NCBI GenBank assembly: GCA_016758965.1
Contig: JAEPRB010000020.1
Span: 117,191 to 181,190 of the forward strand
Reading direction: 5' to 3'
Length of the DNA: 64,000 bases
Source of the DNA: Circinella minor
Lineage: Eukaryota > Mucoromycota > Mucoromycetes > Mucorales > Lichtheimiaceae
Made by a program: the position numbers and the translations under genes. Below the pieces are notes generated by a model that was not told the DNA's origin, did no database searches, and worked only from the letters and a program-made list of their open reading frames with translations. This document shows positions 37,465-47,615 of the stretch, piece by piece; positions within the stretch are counted from its first letter, which is position 1; every line of letters starts with the position of its first letter.

Positions 37465-39290
37465 ATTATTTATTATTAGAGTTATATTTTATTGTGACAC
37501 TATTAATGTAGTCCATGACAGCAATACCTTTTTTTTTTTAGTATTGACGTTAATAATGTATGAACTTTCTTTTTCTCTTATGCTTTATGCTACCTGTTTA
37601 AGTCTCATAGTCAAAATTTATTGACTAAATCCAAGCGTCATAGTCTTCTACATATGAATATGACATATAATTTTCATCATCATCCGTTACCAAAAAAAGA
37701 ACCATAATAATTACTTACTCTGAACAGTGTATCGCTTAAAAAGTAATAAATGGCACTTATAACCAGTAGTGACAGTAACGAAAATATAGACTGACAACCC
37801 ATTTGAACATAAAAAGAAACCAAATAGCAGATGAAAAACATTGATCTTATTCAGGATAATCTTGTTAACCAGAAGAGACATCTTGAAAAAAAAAACCAGG
37901 ATAGCCTACGAGTAGTATTAGAAGAAAGACCGTATGGGAAAAAGAAACAGTTCGTCGTTGAACCAGTAGAAAGTCGATACAAGAAGAATAGACCGAATGT
38001 TTAATGACTTGCTTGTTCGAGTATTGGCTGAGATGATAGAGATGTAAAAAAAATACGAGGATGTGCAATATGTTCTATACAGTGTATGATGATGGTTGTG
38101 GGGGAGAGAGAGTAAAAAAAAAATGATGAAGATTATATTCGACCCTATTTATATTTTTTTATTATGAGTCGAATCATGATACCAAGAAAAAAAGTCAACT
38201 TTGTTTTATGCAATGTTTATATCATTCTTAGGTTGTTTAAAAAAATCATTTTGACAACAAAAAAATAAAATAAAAATACTACATCGACATCGAGATCTTC
38301 TAGATCAGTAGATCTCAACGATAACTTATTGAAAATAAACGAGATAAGTGTCACTTGATAGGCAAGAAGCATATTATTATTTTGGTTACATTTCGTTAAA
38401 AGTATTAGTAGAAAGTTTGTTGTAAGTCGTGAGAATTAAAACGATTATTTTTATTTTATTTTGGTTTTAATTCACGGATGGTTTCGTTATTAATGAAAAA
38501 AAAAAGGATCATTAGACGTACCTAGTTTTAATTACTTATATTGAAGAGAATGATTTGTCGGTTCAAGAATGATAAAATATAATGTAAAAGTGGAAATACT
38601 CGTGATATAAATAAATACATATCAAACAAGTGATAAACTTGTCAACGTTCTTAAAAGCCAGTGATTTTTTAATGTTAATGACCACACAGCTACTAATTGA
38701 ATAATAAATACGTAAAAGTTATACGCTTAATAATCGAAAAAAAATATATGCCACTATCTTTTGCTCTTAATATATTTTATTAAGGAAAAAATAATAGCAA
38801 TAAGAAATGAAGCATCAAAAATATCAATTATTATGTTACATGAGCTACAGCTCTCCTTTTCAAAATAGTTATTACAGTATGATTTTACTTTAATACGTAC
38901 ACCAATATTTTATAATTAAGCAAAGCAATGAAAGATATGATGAATTCATGATATTATTATTATTGAGTCTCATTAACATAAAAATTGTGACATGTCATAT
39001 ATGTACTGATCTTACACTGTTAAAAAAAATTCTACATCTTTCCAGTTCGAAACTTGGATATTAGGTATAAACAGATGCTCGGATGAACAGAACACATATA
39101 TTGTGACGCATCCCACTCGATACATATAACCATATTCGTTTTTCTTATTCTTCATCAACTTTTTTAATTTTTCAATCGTTCCCATACTTTTTATTTGAAT
39201 TCGTATTAAATTTGTTACTAAAAGAAAAGTTGACACTAAAATTGATCTCATTTCTCAATGCATACATACGACAGAAAATATTTTTTTTTT
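37465..39290. other. Gene desert, middle part
   Basis: No supportable gene. A small palindrome, GAGATCT/AGATCTC around an 11-nt loop, lies near 38293-38317. Elsewhere only AT-rich DNA and homopolymers are seen. Confidence 0.45.
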
Positions 39291-39296
39291 ATTTTG

Positions 39297-40437
39297 TTAG
39301 ATCAAGTGCCCGCATTTTTTGGGAAACGGCTGGGGGATGTGCCAATTTCCAAAGTATCCCGCGCCAATGTGAAAAAATTAGCCCCGCCAATCATTAATAA
39401 AAAACCTATATAGTAAATATTCTAATGAAAAAAAAAAGTTCAGCTGTTTGGATATCTATGGGGTACTTCATTTTATCTGATAGACTCCAGGAGTTTATTT
39501 AGTCTTTTTTTTCCCCTCTTGTAACGTATGTTTTCTCTCCTATTAGAGTCTCTAATAAACTCATCCCGTATTCGAGGATAGAAATATCTTTTTAAAGTTC
39601 CCTTAAATTGACCCTCGTTTTCAGAATACTTGTATTTATATTAAAGTTAGTATTATGTGTCACGCCAAATGGTCTTGAGGTGACGATTGGTGGACGTTAT
39701 GTTCAAGGGATTAAAGTGGCGGCAATGTTCTTCACTGTACTTATAATTATTTCCGAAATTGAAGCCCCTGAAAAGGGAGGTAATCATCAAGTTATCGTCA
39801 ATCGTGGCCTTGGTATGGCAAGAGTATTCAATCCATTGATTGGTGCAAGTATGAGATAAGTCGATTGTCTAGTTACGACTACAAAGAAGATAATTAAATT
39901 TATTTCATCATACTACGTGTTTGTTACTTGTTAGTAAGAGAGCGGTTTGACTGATTATGTTTCATGGCGATGGATTTTGGTGGGCAAACATATTAGAACA
40001 TTGATGAAATCAGTTACTGAACCGAGAGATACTTTGGTATTTAATAATACAAAAAGAAAAAAGTCTAGCTATTCTCATGAATATGCTGTAATATGCAGAA
40101 TATACTTGCATATGTGCAAACACGTGTATAGTGTTTGCTTTGTCTATGACTTCAAAAGAAGAAAAAGATGATGTAACATATAGGAGAAAAAATCAACTTG
40201 TCAACAGGTATATACGTCTTTACACTAACAATATAAATAATTTACATATTCATGCATATAAACGTCGACGTATTCACTTTTTATCTTTCGTACGTAACAA
40301 GTCTAATGAGGTTTTCTCATATTTTGAGAGCAGTGCTGGGAATATTCATATTACCAGCCCTATATTTAAATTGTTTCTATAATGATAATTTGCCAGGGAA
40401 AATTCCAGAGTTCTTTGTGAATGTGGTGATAAATTAA
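39297..40437 (+). pseudogene. Possible gene relics (two or three coding-like patches)
   Basis: Three patches stand out from the AT-rich background by composition. 39301-39410 reads DQVPAFFGKRLGDVPISKVS and on to a stop. 39660-39859 reads VTPNGLEVTIGGRYVQGIKV and VNRGLGMARVFNPLIGASMR, then a stop. 40318-40437 reads LRAVLGIFILPALYLNC. They lie on the same strand but in unlinked frames with no convincing splice sites. They may be fragments of one decayed element or gene. No family is recognised. Confidence 0.32.
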
Positions 40438-40463
40438 AGTTTATTGAAAGCGTAAAAATAAAA

Positions 40464-40520
40464 AATGACCAAATAAACTTTACGTATATCCGCTCTCGTT
40501 CGACCCTGTTTGGTAAAGTG
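40464..40520 (+). repeat. Short dispersed repeat, copy 2
   Basis: AAATGACCAA followed by ATATCCGCTCTCGTTCGACC and CTGTT repeats the motif series at 33372-33440 in the same orientation. The CGTTCGACCC part resembles a Pol III B-box, but no A-box is seen upstream. Confidence 0.55.
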
Positions 40521-41483
40521 GCGACATGGTGGTGAGTAATTCCAAACCGCTATTGAATTATCTTCTCATCCAATCCTACTTATTAACTATCATGGATATC
40601 TATTCTGATGCTATTCAGATAATATGGTATCTCATGATTGCAATGTTGGGTGTCGGTATCTTTAGTTTCTTAAGAATGCTATTAAATACACAAGATAATA
40701 AAAATTAAAAAAAGAATGGCTAATTGCAGATATATGGCTATGTATGTATCGATCCCCCTTGTTTGTTCAATACCACCTACATTGAAGACAAACATGATTG
40801 TCATGGTTCGGTTGATAAGATACAAAATGGTGAATATTACAATCAATACATAATATTGCGACGACAAAATACTGTGTGAAGCAAAGTACATTGTACCGTA
40901 TATACTTATAGTATCAATTTTGTTCGATTGAGTGATGTATCTTTTTTTAATTTACTCATCGATACGATGTACAGGAGAAAAAATATACAAAAAAACAAAA
41001 AAAAATCAAGTGTTCGAGAAGATTTATGTATTATTGAACAAGAAGAACAGCTGATAATAATGATAGACAGTAGTAATACGTAACCTCTAAATTGTATAAT
41101 TATTTATAGAAATCTTGTTTCCCTTGCCGCTTAATGTTTTTGTATTTATTTCATGAATACTATGTCCTTGTTTATTAAAAATGTATAATTAAATTAGTCG
41201 CTTACTGTTAAGAAACTTATTTTGTTTTAATAAATGACTTATTCTTTCTTATATTACTGTCTACAGCAAATTTAATTTATGGGATGAATAAATTTTGTGG
41301 ATTGATGAACATAAAAGATATTACGACGTCACCGAGGACGACAATAACTAAAAAATAATAATCAAAGATCACCAAGAGCTGTTTTTAAGCATCATTATCA
41401 TCATCACACTACATTATGATTGTCGTCAGAGCTACTACTAATATTTATACAAACTACTGATATCCCTTCTGTTTTCATTCAAT

Positions 41484-41745
41484 GGAGATAGCAAAAAAAG
41501 TACTGGTAACAAACAAAACAGTTAGTGATGATGAAACAGAGAAGTTTCTCAATGCAGAAGAAGTGGATTATCTTGATGACACAGATGTCATAAGTGAATT
41601 ATCAAGTGATACTGTAAACTAAACGAATTAGATGAAGAATATGCTGATGATACAACTGTTATCTACAATATATATTATTCAGGTTATCGTGCTTCTAAAG
41701 AACGAAGGAACAGTAATTCCAAAAAAAAAAAAAAAAAAAAAAACA
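41484..41745 (+). pseudogene. Frameshifted acidic gene fragment
   Basis: From ATG 41484 a frame with coding composition (VTNKTVSDDETEKFLNAEEV, then DYLDDTDVISELSSD) ends in TAA near 41620. Coding character resumes at once in another frame with ELDEEYADDTTVIYNIYYSG and YRASKERRNSNSKKK, ending in a long A-run (41719-41741). A single frameshift separates the halves. The acidic-then-basic pattern resembles N-terminal regions of transposon-encoded proteins, but no family is recognised. Confidence 0.45.
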
Positions 41746-44135
41746 AATAGCACAAGAAGTACAATATGCATTGAAATCAATTTATACCAACAATCATCTC
41801 TAGTTACCCAACCATATAACTTCTCAAATTAGCATAATGAAAACTGTATAATAATCAGTGAAGAATATATTGATTACATGTATATTTTCCTCAGTTGAAT
41901 ACAACCACATCTTTTTTTCTTTTGTTATTATATTATATTTTTTATATATCTACCTATCTATCAATTATTATTATTACGTTATCGTGAACTATATCAAGTA
42001 AAGATGCAAGTGAGATAATACCGACTAGGGTAATTATCGTAAGTGCTTTGAAAAAAAAAAGTCCAACTGAATTGTATCAGCAAAAATAAAATAAAAATAA
42101 AAAGTGATCTTGTAGTTCAGTGGTAAACTTTAATTCTCCTTTTCAAAAGAAATCATATATCCTAAAATGTCTTGTGCTGAAATTCACGCAAGTGGATGCA
42201 CGGTAATGTGATATGTTACCTTTTGTTGATCTTAATAAAAATGATTGCTTACTCTGTGTTTTCTTCTGACTTGTTCTATCCCTTTGTCCGCTATTCATAA
42301 AAAAAAAACGTGATAATATAAAACTATTATTACGATATAAAATCATGATCTAGATTATAGCTAACAATAGCTTTGTGCAACAAATATCGGGTGTAATTGG
42401 AATATTATATGAAGTGTTTCGATTCATTTGATTACAGATAGACAAAAATAAAGAATTTTGGATAACTTCAAAAAAAAAAAAAAGTCAACAATAATAGAAG
42501 TGTTTTATCGTTATCTTTTTTTTTCTATCATCCAATAATTAAGTTTGGCATTATTAAAAAAAACAACAACATTCAACCGTACTATAAAAGAATATGAAGA
42601 TTGATGATATGGATTTGTGTACTTTAGAAAAGTCGTTATACATTATCTTGCATGTTTACATATGAGGAAACAAAGCTTCCACAAAAAGAAGGGGATGGCG
42701 GCTTCTATTATCGATTATGGATACAAACATTGGAAGAAATAGTAGTTGTGAATGTGAGTATCTATCTATATGTAGAGAGATGATTATCCCCAGTTTACTT
42801 GCTACTATTTACTATTATAATTATGATATAATAGATAATATATGATAAATTCAAAAAGAAAATTAGTTAATTAAAAGATATTTTTATTGTTGTTTGATTA
42901 TACTTGATAAAGTATTTCACTTAGTACATATAATAAATAAAAATGACGATTGAAAAAAAAAAAAAGTTTTTTTTTTTCGTTCCCGATCCATTTATTGAAA
43001 TATTTCATGTGCCAAGAAGCGAAACCAGCACCCTACTGAAAAGAGAGAGGGAGGGGAGTAAAAAAAAGTCAGCAATATATTTGAATTAGAGGTATTATAA
43101 TCATCGGAATCAAAAGCATGTGCTTTATATTAATGCGAAGCGGCTCTCCATCCCATCCCTCTCTGCTCCTGTTGTTTGCACTAATAAGTGAGAAATCAAA
43201 GAAAATCGGTCCCGTATATGACCGGGTTGAGCTAACTTAAGGACAACCTGGTGCTCCGCATTATATCACAAGGCTTTTCCTCCCTCATCAGTTTAAACTT
43301 TATCTTGATTTATTATATAATTCACGCAGCAAAATAATTCACTAAAAAAAAAACCGAATTATGAAAGGATAAGAAATATTATAAGGAACCTATTATCATC
43401 TATCTATCTATCAATCAGAAGATTTATTTAATCGATATAATATAATGCTAAATTTAAAACAGGTTCTCTCTCCTTTTTTATTATTATTCAATTGAGCCAT
43501 TTTGAGCCTTTTATTATTATTATTACTTATTATACAATGATGTTCATACATAAAATTTAAGAAGGAAATAGAAGGAAAAAAGTTTTTCATTAAATAAAAG
43601 CAATCCATAATAAAATTCACTACTTTTTAGTTTACCCCACCTTTTTTTTTTTCCATAAAATCGTGAGAAACGAAAAATGGATTACAAAATATAGAAACTC
43701 TTGTGACGGGTTGACGATCTTTTGGAAAAGGCTTGTGCACCTTTGACAACCAACACAAAAAAAAAAAAAAAAGTTGTTTTCGATCGGAGTATTTCGGAAA
43801 CTCGTTTCGTTTTTACGAGAATGCCCGACTCAAAAAAAAAAAAAAGAACAATAAGAGAATAATAACTCCAAACATGCATATGAACATCAAAAAAAAAAAA
43901 AAAAAACTTTTATGAGACATTTTTAAATTGAAACAAATAATGTAATTTTTTTTATATATATTTATTTGTTAATAAAAAAAAAAGAAAAAAAAAAAGAGAG
44001 AGATTGAAAAATGCATTTTTTATATTATAAACAAATAAAAAAAGAAAGAAAGATAATATATGGGATGTGAGGTGAGGGAAAGGATAATTATTATTTATAT
44101 ATTGGTAAAATTTTATCTTTTGATTTCTTTTTTTT
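41746..44135. other. Gene desert, right part
   Basis: No supportable gene. Contents are AT-rich DNA, poly(A) and poly(T) runs (for example 42952-42980, 43757-43773, 43889-43906) and a GC-richer patch at 43130-43270. A tRNA-like D-arm sequence near 42108-42130 was examined and rejected. Confidence 0.45.
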
Positions 44136-44825
44136 TTAAATAATTGCAGGAGCAGCACAAGTAAATTTGTTCTGCAAATGATGGGTTACAAGAATTCGAC
44201 AGTCCAAAGTTGGCAAGTCGATGGGTATACTAGTACTACCGCTACTAGATGAAAGTGGAGGTGTAGTAGGAGGAGAAATTGGTATGGACGTTGGCAATAA
44301 CGGCGCCTGCGCATGATTTGTTACTGATGCTAATGATAATGATGAGGATGAGGTTGATAATGATGTTGATGCAGATAATGGTGGAGAAGGTGGTGTACAA
44401 ACCATTAATTGAGGTTGTTCTTCTTTTAATGGTTGAGAATGGATAGTGATAGGTTCTTCTTGTTCTTGTTGTAATTCATCATCTTCTTCCATATTACTGA
44501 TAGCTAATGGTGAATGATGATGTGGAGGGTAATGTTGTTGATGTTGTTGTTGTGGAGGATCATCATAGCCTACTTCATCATCTTCTGCGGCTAATACTCG
44601 GCGATTTGTACGAGCTTGACGTTTATTAAGTACAGCATCTGCCTTGTTCATTGTATTTTGTAATAAAACTCGTTCACGAATGTGATAACTTGGTCGACGA
44701 CGTTTTTCGTCTCGATCCAATTTTTTACATGCAAGAGAATGGGCTTTGGAAGCAACTTGTCTTGGAGACATGTTACGAGTAGAAGTGAAGATAGTGTTAG
44801 GAGCGTTATTTCGTTTGGACCACAT
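44136..44825 (-). CDS. Hypothetical Ser/Pro/Gln-rich protein
   Basis: A 229-residue single-exon frame. The N-terminal ~80 residues are basic and look folded: SPRQVASKAHSLACKKLDRD, then RRRPSYHIRERVLLQNTMNK, ADAVLNKRQARTNRRVL. After this comes disordered sequence with Gln/His runs, an acidic MEEDDELQQEQEE patch and long Ser/Thr/Pro stretches typical of fungal regulatory proteins, ending FTCAAPAII. No domain is recognised. The basic helix followed by low-complexity acidic and proline-rich regions would suit a nuclear regulator, which is only inference. Confidence 0.55.
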   Translation of the reverse strand: MWSKRNNAPNTIFTSTRNMSPRQVASKAHSLACKKLDRDEKRRRPSYHIRERVLLQNTMNKADAVLNKRQARTNRRVLAAEDDEVGYDDPPQQQHQQHYPPHHHSPLAISNMEEDDELQQEQEEPITIHSQPLKEEQPQLMVCTPPSPPLSASTSLSTSSSSLSLASVTNHAQAPLLPTSIPISPPTTPPLSSSSGSTSIPIDLPTLDCRILVTHHLQNKFTCAAPAII

Positions 44826-45711
44826 TTTTTGTTTATTTGTTTATAAAAGTAGAAGAGCGTTGTTATTGTTTTTTAATGTTGTTATCCGTATAATCATCGA
44901 ATGGCTTTGAAAAGCAAAAAAAAAAAAAAGTTAATTAAATTGGAGAAGGGTGGAAGTATGTTAAATCAAAAGTTGATCTGAATTAATGCTTCCTATTTAT
45001 ACTAATTTTTTTTTTTTTTTTTTGAAAATAGGTTTCTTTGAAGGAATAAATTCCCTTCGCGGAACTGACCGGAACCTTTGCATGTGCATCCCTCGGTCGG
45101 AACGAAAAAGAAACAAAAAAGGTAAGAAGAGGGGGTTTCTGCGTGTGGAGAAGAAGTCTCGATCCAAAAATGGCCGCTGAAACTCATTTAAGACTCCGTA
45201 ATTCATAATGACATATATTATGAGTTTTTTTTTTTGATCTTGAATTTTTTTTGATATGACACAATAGTTGTAATATTTAGCTCACCGGGGTTATTATCGC
45301 TCATGAAAAAAAATCTTATTGTTTAAGATAATATTGAGATAATAATAGTAATAATTTGAAAAATACTAATAGTAAATAAGTAAAACAATGCAATGGATAA
45401 TTATTTTATTGGTGTAAGTAAAAGAAGTAATTTAGAAAGTTGAAAATAGAATCCTCCCCCTCTCCATAATATTTTTTTTATTTGGAAATAAAAAATATTC
45501 TCCAATATTAGCTACATGGTCCGTTCCCCGTTCCATGGAAGCTTGTATCGGGTAACCGCAGCAAAACCGCGGAGGGACAAAAATAGCCAAACCATGTTTT
45601 TGGCCGCGGAAGAAACAAGTGGAAACATCTGATTGGAAGATAAAATTATTGAAATATAGTGATTCCCCAGCTTCGCTGGTTTTTTTTTTCTTTTCTTCTT
45701 TATTCGACGAT
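44826..45711. promoter_or_regulatory. Divergent spacer upstream of the HAC1-type gene
   Basis: This separates a minus-strand hypothetical gene from the bZIP gene. The part at 45515-45675 is unusually GC-rich for the window, with two CCGCGG sites (about 45568 and 45604) and a compact hairpin CCAGC-TTC-GCTGG (45667-45679) likely in the mRNA leader. These are candidates for stress-response promoter or leader elements. Confidence 0.45.
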
Positions 45712-45728
45712 TTCTCTCCATTGGGTGG
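45712..45728 (+). promoter_or_regulatory. Leader segment complementary to the HAC1-type intron
   Basis: TTCTCTCCATTGGGTGG lies 48-64 nt upstream of the ATG. It is the exact reverse complement of 46525-46541 inside the predicted Ire1 intron (17 bp, extendable by one G-U pair). In budding yeast HAC1 a comparable leader-intron duplex blocks translation of the unspliced mRNA. Confidence 0.75.
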
Positions 45729-45775
45729 TGGAAAATTTTAGAAGATTTTATTAAGCGTTTATTGTTTTAAAAAAA

Positions 45776-46799
45776 ATGATCTCAAACCAACAACAACAAA
45801 CATTGACAACTGATAATGTTAATTTGGAAACGCTCTTGTCGTCCTTCTCGAGTGATTTCGGGGTTAATCCCATGGTGACGATTACTTCCCCTAATGGGAA
45901 CAACGTTAGCAATAGCAACTGTAGCTATAGCAACAACAGCAACAACAACAACAACAACAACAGCAACAACAACAATAAAAGTTCAAAGCGAACTGTCGTG
46001 CAGACTAAAAAATCTCGACTTTCCTTGGATGACAAAGACCAAAAGACAAAAGAAAGGTTTGTTGTTGTTTTATTTTATATATTATTTTTTAATTATACAA
46101 AGTTGATTAAAATAACTAATTATTATTATTATTATTATAGAATCTTGCGGAACAGAGCAGCAGCTCAAGAATCAAGGGATAAAAAGCGTCGTTATGTCGC
46201 CGACTTGGAAACAAAAAATAAACAATTACAAGAAGAAAATGAACGGGTGTCGAAACGTGCCAAGAATTTGGAAATTCAAAATGAAATTTTGAGTGCTCAA
46301 CTCCTTGTCTTGAGTCAACGTCTTGCAAAAATGACGGATTCTTCACAACTTATGAATGATGGCTTTTGCGATTCAGCACGGATCGCGAAGAGGATATACG
46401 TTACGTTGATCACAATCTAAAAAATTGATCTCGTTTATATAATGTATATATAATTCTGTTTCTTTTTTTTTTTTTCATCATCATCATTCAATCGTCGTTT
46501 CAAAACCCAAACCCACCCACCCACCCACCCAATGGAGAGAAGAAGGGATGAAAGAAAAACGATTATATATATATATATATATCAAAGGATTTTTTTATTC
46601 GTATCGATAATTAGTATGGAAACGTATCTGTTCTTTCCCTGCAGCGGAGGCTGTCAAACATGAGCCGTTTGAACCACGTCAACTTTTGCCTTCACCAATG
46701 TTATCATCAGTGTCTTCAAATGATGATGTTCAGTTAGATGATTTATTTTTTGATTGGGAAGGTCTTCAACATATCCCAAGTCCACCAGAACAACAATAA
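45776..46799 (+). CDS. HAC1: HAC1/XBP1-type bZIP factor with predicted Ire1-spliced intron
   Basis: This is the likely transcription factor of the unfolded protein response. Exon 1 (45776-46056) is Asn/Ser-rich with a basic KRTVVQTKKSRLSLDDKDQK end. A normal GT-AG intron follows. Exon 2 (46141 on) has the basic region RILRNRAAAQESRDKKRRYV and a leucine zipper (ADLETKNKQLQEENERV and on), closest in style to Hac1/HacA/XBP1. Unspliced, the frame ends at 46420 (186 residues). Cutting at the two stem-loops (after 46376 and after 46641) joins the frame to AEAVKHEPFEPRQLLPSPM and an acidic DDLFFDWEGLQHIPSPPEQQ tail ending at 46799, giving 224 residues. No phase-compatible GT donor lies between the end of the zipper and the 46420 stop. 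Confidence 0.88.
46364..46390 (+). promoter_or_regulatory. Predicted 5' Ire1 stem-loop
   Basis: Ten consecutive pairs (46364-46373 with 46381-46390, three of them G-U) close a seven-base loop CAGCACG. Cleavage after the third loop base (G46376) fits the Ire1 rule C-N-G/C. Loop position 6 is C, where the animal/yeast consensus has G. Confidence 0.72.
46377..46641 (+). other. Predicted 265-nt unconventional (Ire1/tRNA-ligase) intron
   Basis: It lacks GT at the 5' end and is bounded by the two stem-loops. It contains the stop of the unspliced frame, a poly-T tract, an (ACCC)n run, the 17-nt complement of the leader (46525-46541) and a (TA)n run (46563-46582). The length is close to the 252-nt budding-yeast HAC1 intron and about ten times longer than the 20-26-nt forms known for filamentous ascomycetes and animals. 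Confidence 0.75.
46525..46541 (+). promoter_or_regulatory. Intron segment complementary to the HAC1-type leader
   Basis: CCACCCAATGGAGAGAA pairs perfectly with 45712-45728. The (ACCC)n repeat just upstream could allow limited slippage of the left end of the duplex. Confidence 0.75.
46634..46650 (+). promoter_or_regulatory. Predicted 3' Ire1 stem-loop
   Basis: Five pairs (46634-46638 with 46646-46650, two G-U) close the loop CTGCAGC, identical to the 3' loop of animal XBP1. Cleavage after G46641 gives the reading-frame join described for the gene. Confidence 0.78.
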
Positions 46800-47615
46800 T
46801 TTCATCTTTAATCATTTTTTTTTTATTTTATATTGTTTATGCCCCCCCTTCTTTAAGTCTATTATTACTCGTATTTTCATAGTACCTATTGCATTTTGTT
46901 TCCTTGTTTTCCTTTTTTTATGTTTTCTAATACTCTTTTTACTTCTTTTTCTTTTGGCATTAATAAACGCCGTTCATATTTCTCTCTTCACTTCTTGATT
47001 GTTTTGTGTGTATTTTTATTTTTATTTTTGGTTAGTATAACATGTGCTGCGGCAAAATTGGGGGGTTTTTTTTTCTCTAAATTTAGCTATAAAAGTATTA
47101 TTTTTTTGATGTCGTGTGATACCAAATGAATGACACGTAACAAAACAAAGTTCATTACTTCCATTGTATAAGAATAGTAATAGGGATAATAATAAATAAC
47201 ATCATGTCTTTTTTTTTTTTTTTAGTTTAATTGGCAATTTGTGAATTCAGGTACAAGGAGTTTTAATAATAATCGTTTATTTTTTTTTTGTTAGTAGCAA
47301 AGATTTTTAGTAATTTTTACATGTAGTAATAATATAATATGTATACTAGATTTTTTTTTCTTGAAAAAAAAAAGGTGAGGAGTTAGTTATTGAAAATCAG
47401 GGTATATATGATGTTTGTATAATGAAAAAAAATAGTATAGTAATATATATATATTATATAACATGAAAGAATTGAATAATATGCAAGTATGAGCAATTTA
47501 ACTATTAAGAGATGTTTTTAGTATAATATTATAGACAAAATCATTTTAAATATTTTAAAATAGTCATTTACCTTTTTTTATGTAATTGTTGATATGGACG
47601 ATAAAATGTTTTAAA
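46800..47615. other. Convergent spacer
   Basis: This separates the 3' ends of the HAC1-type gene and the C2H2 gene. It is T-rich with homopolymers near 47205-47223 and 47281-47290. The HAC1-type 3' UTR probably ends within the first 300 nt. No gene is seen. Confidence 0.5.

Noticed and set aside
42108..42180. Possible tRNA (TAGTTCAGTGGTA resembles a tRNA-Gly D-arm)
   Set aside because: The anticodon stem, T-loop GTTCGA and acceptor pairing cannot be formed. At most it is a decayed tRNA-like sequence.
46377..46644. Conventional GT-AG intron ending at CCCTGCAG (46644) in the bZIP gene
   Set aside because: The acceptor looks good, but neither GT between 46377 and the stop at 46420 (46400 and 46405) gives the phase needed to read the C-terminal exon. 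The Ire1 stem-loops explain the join better.
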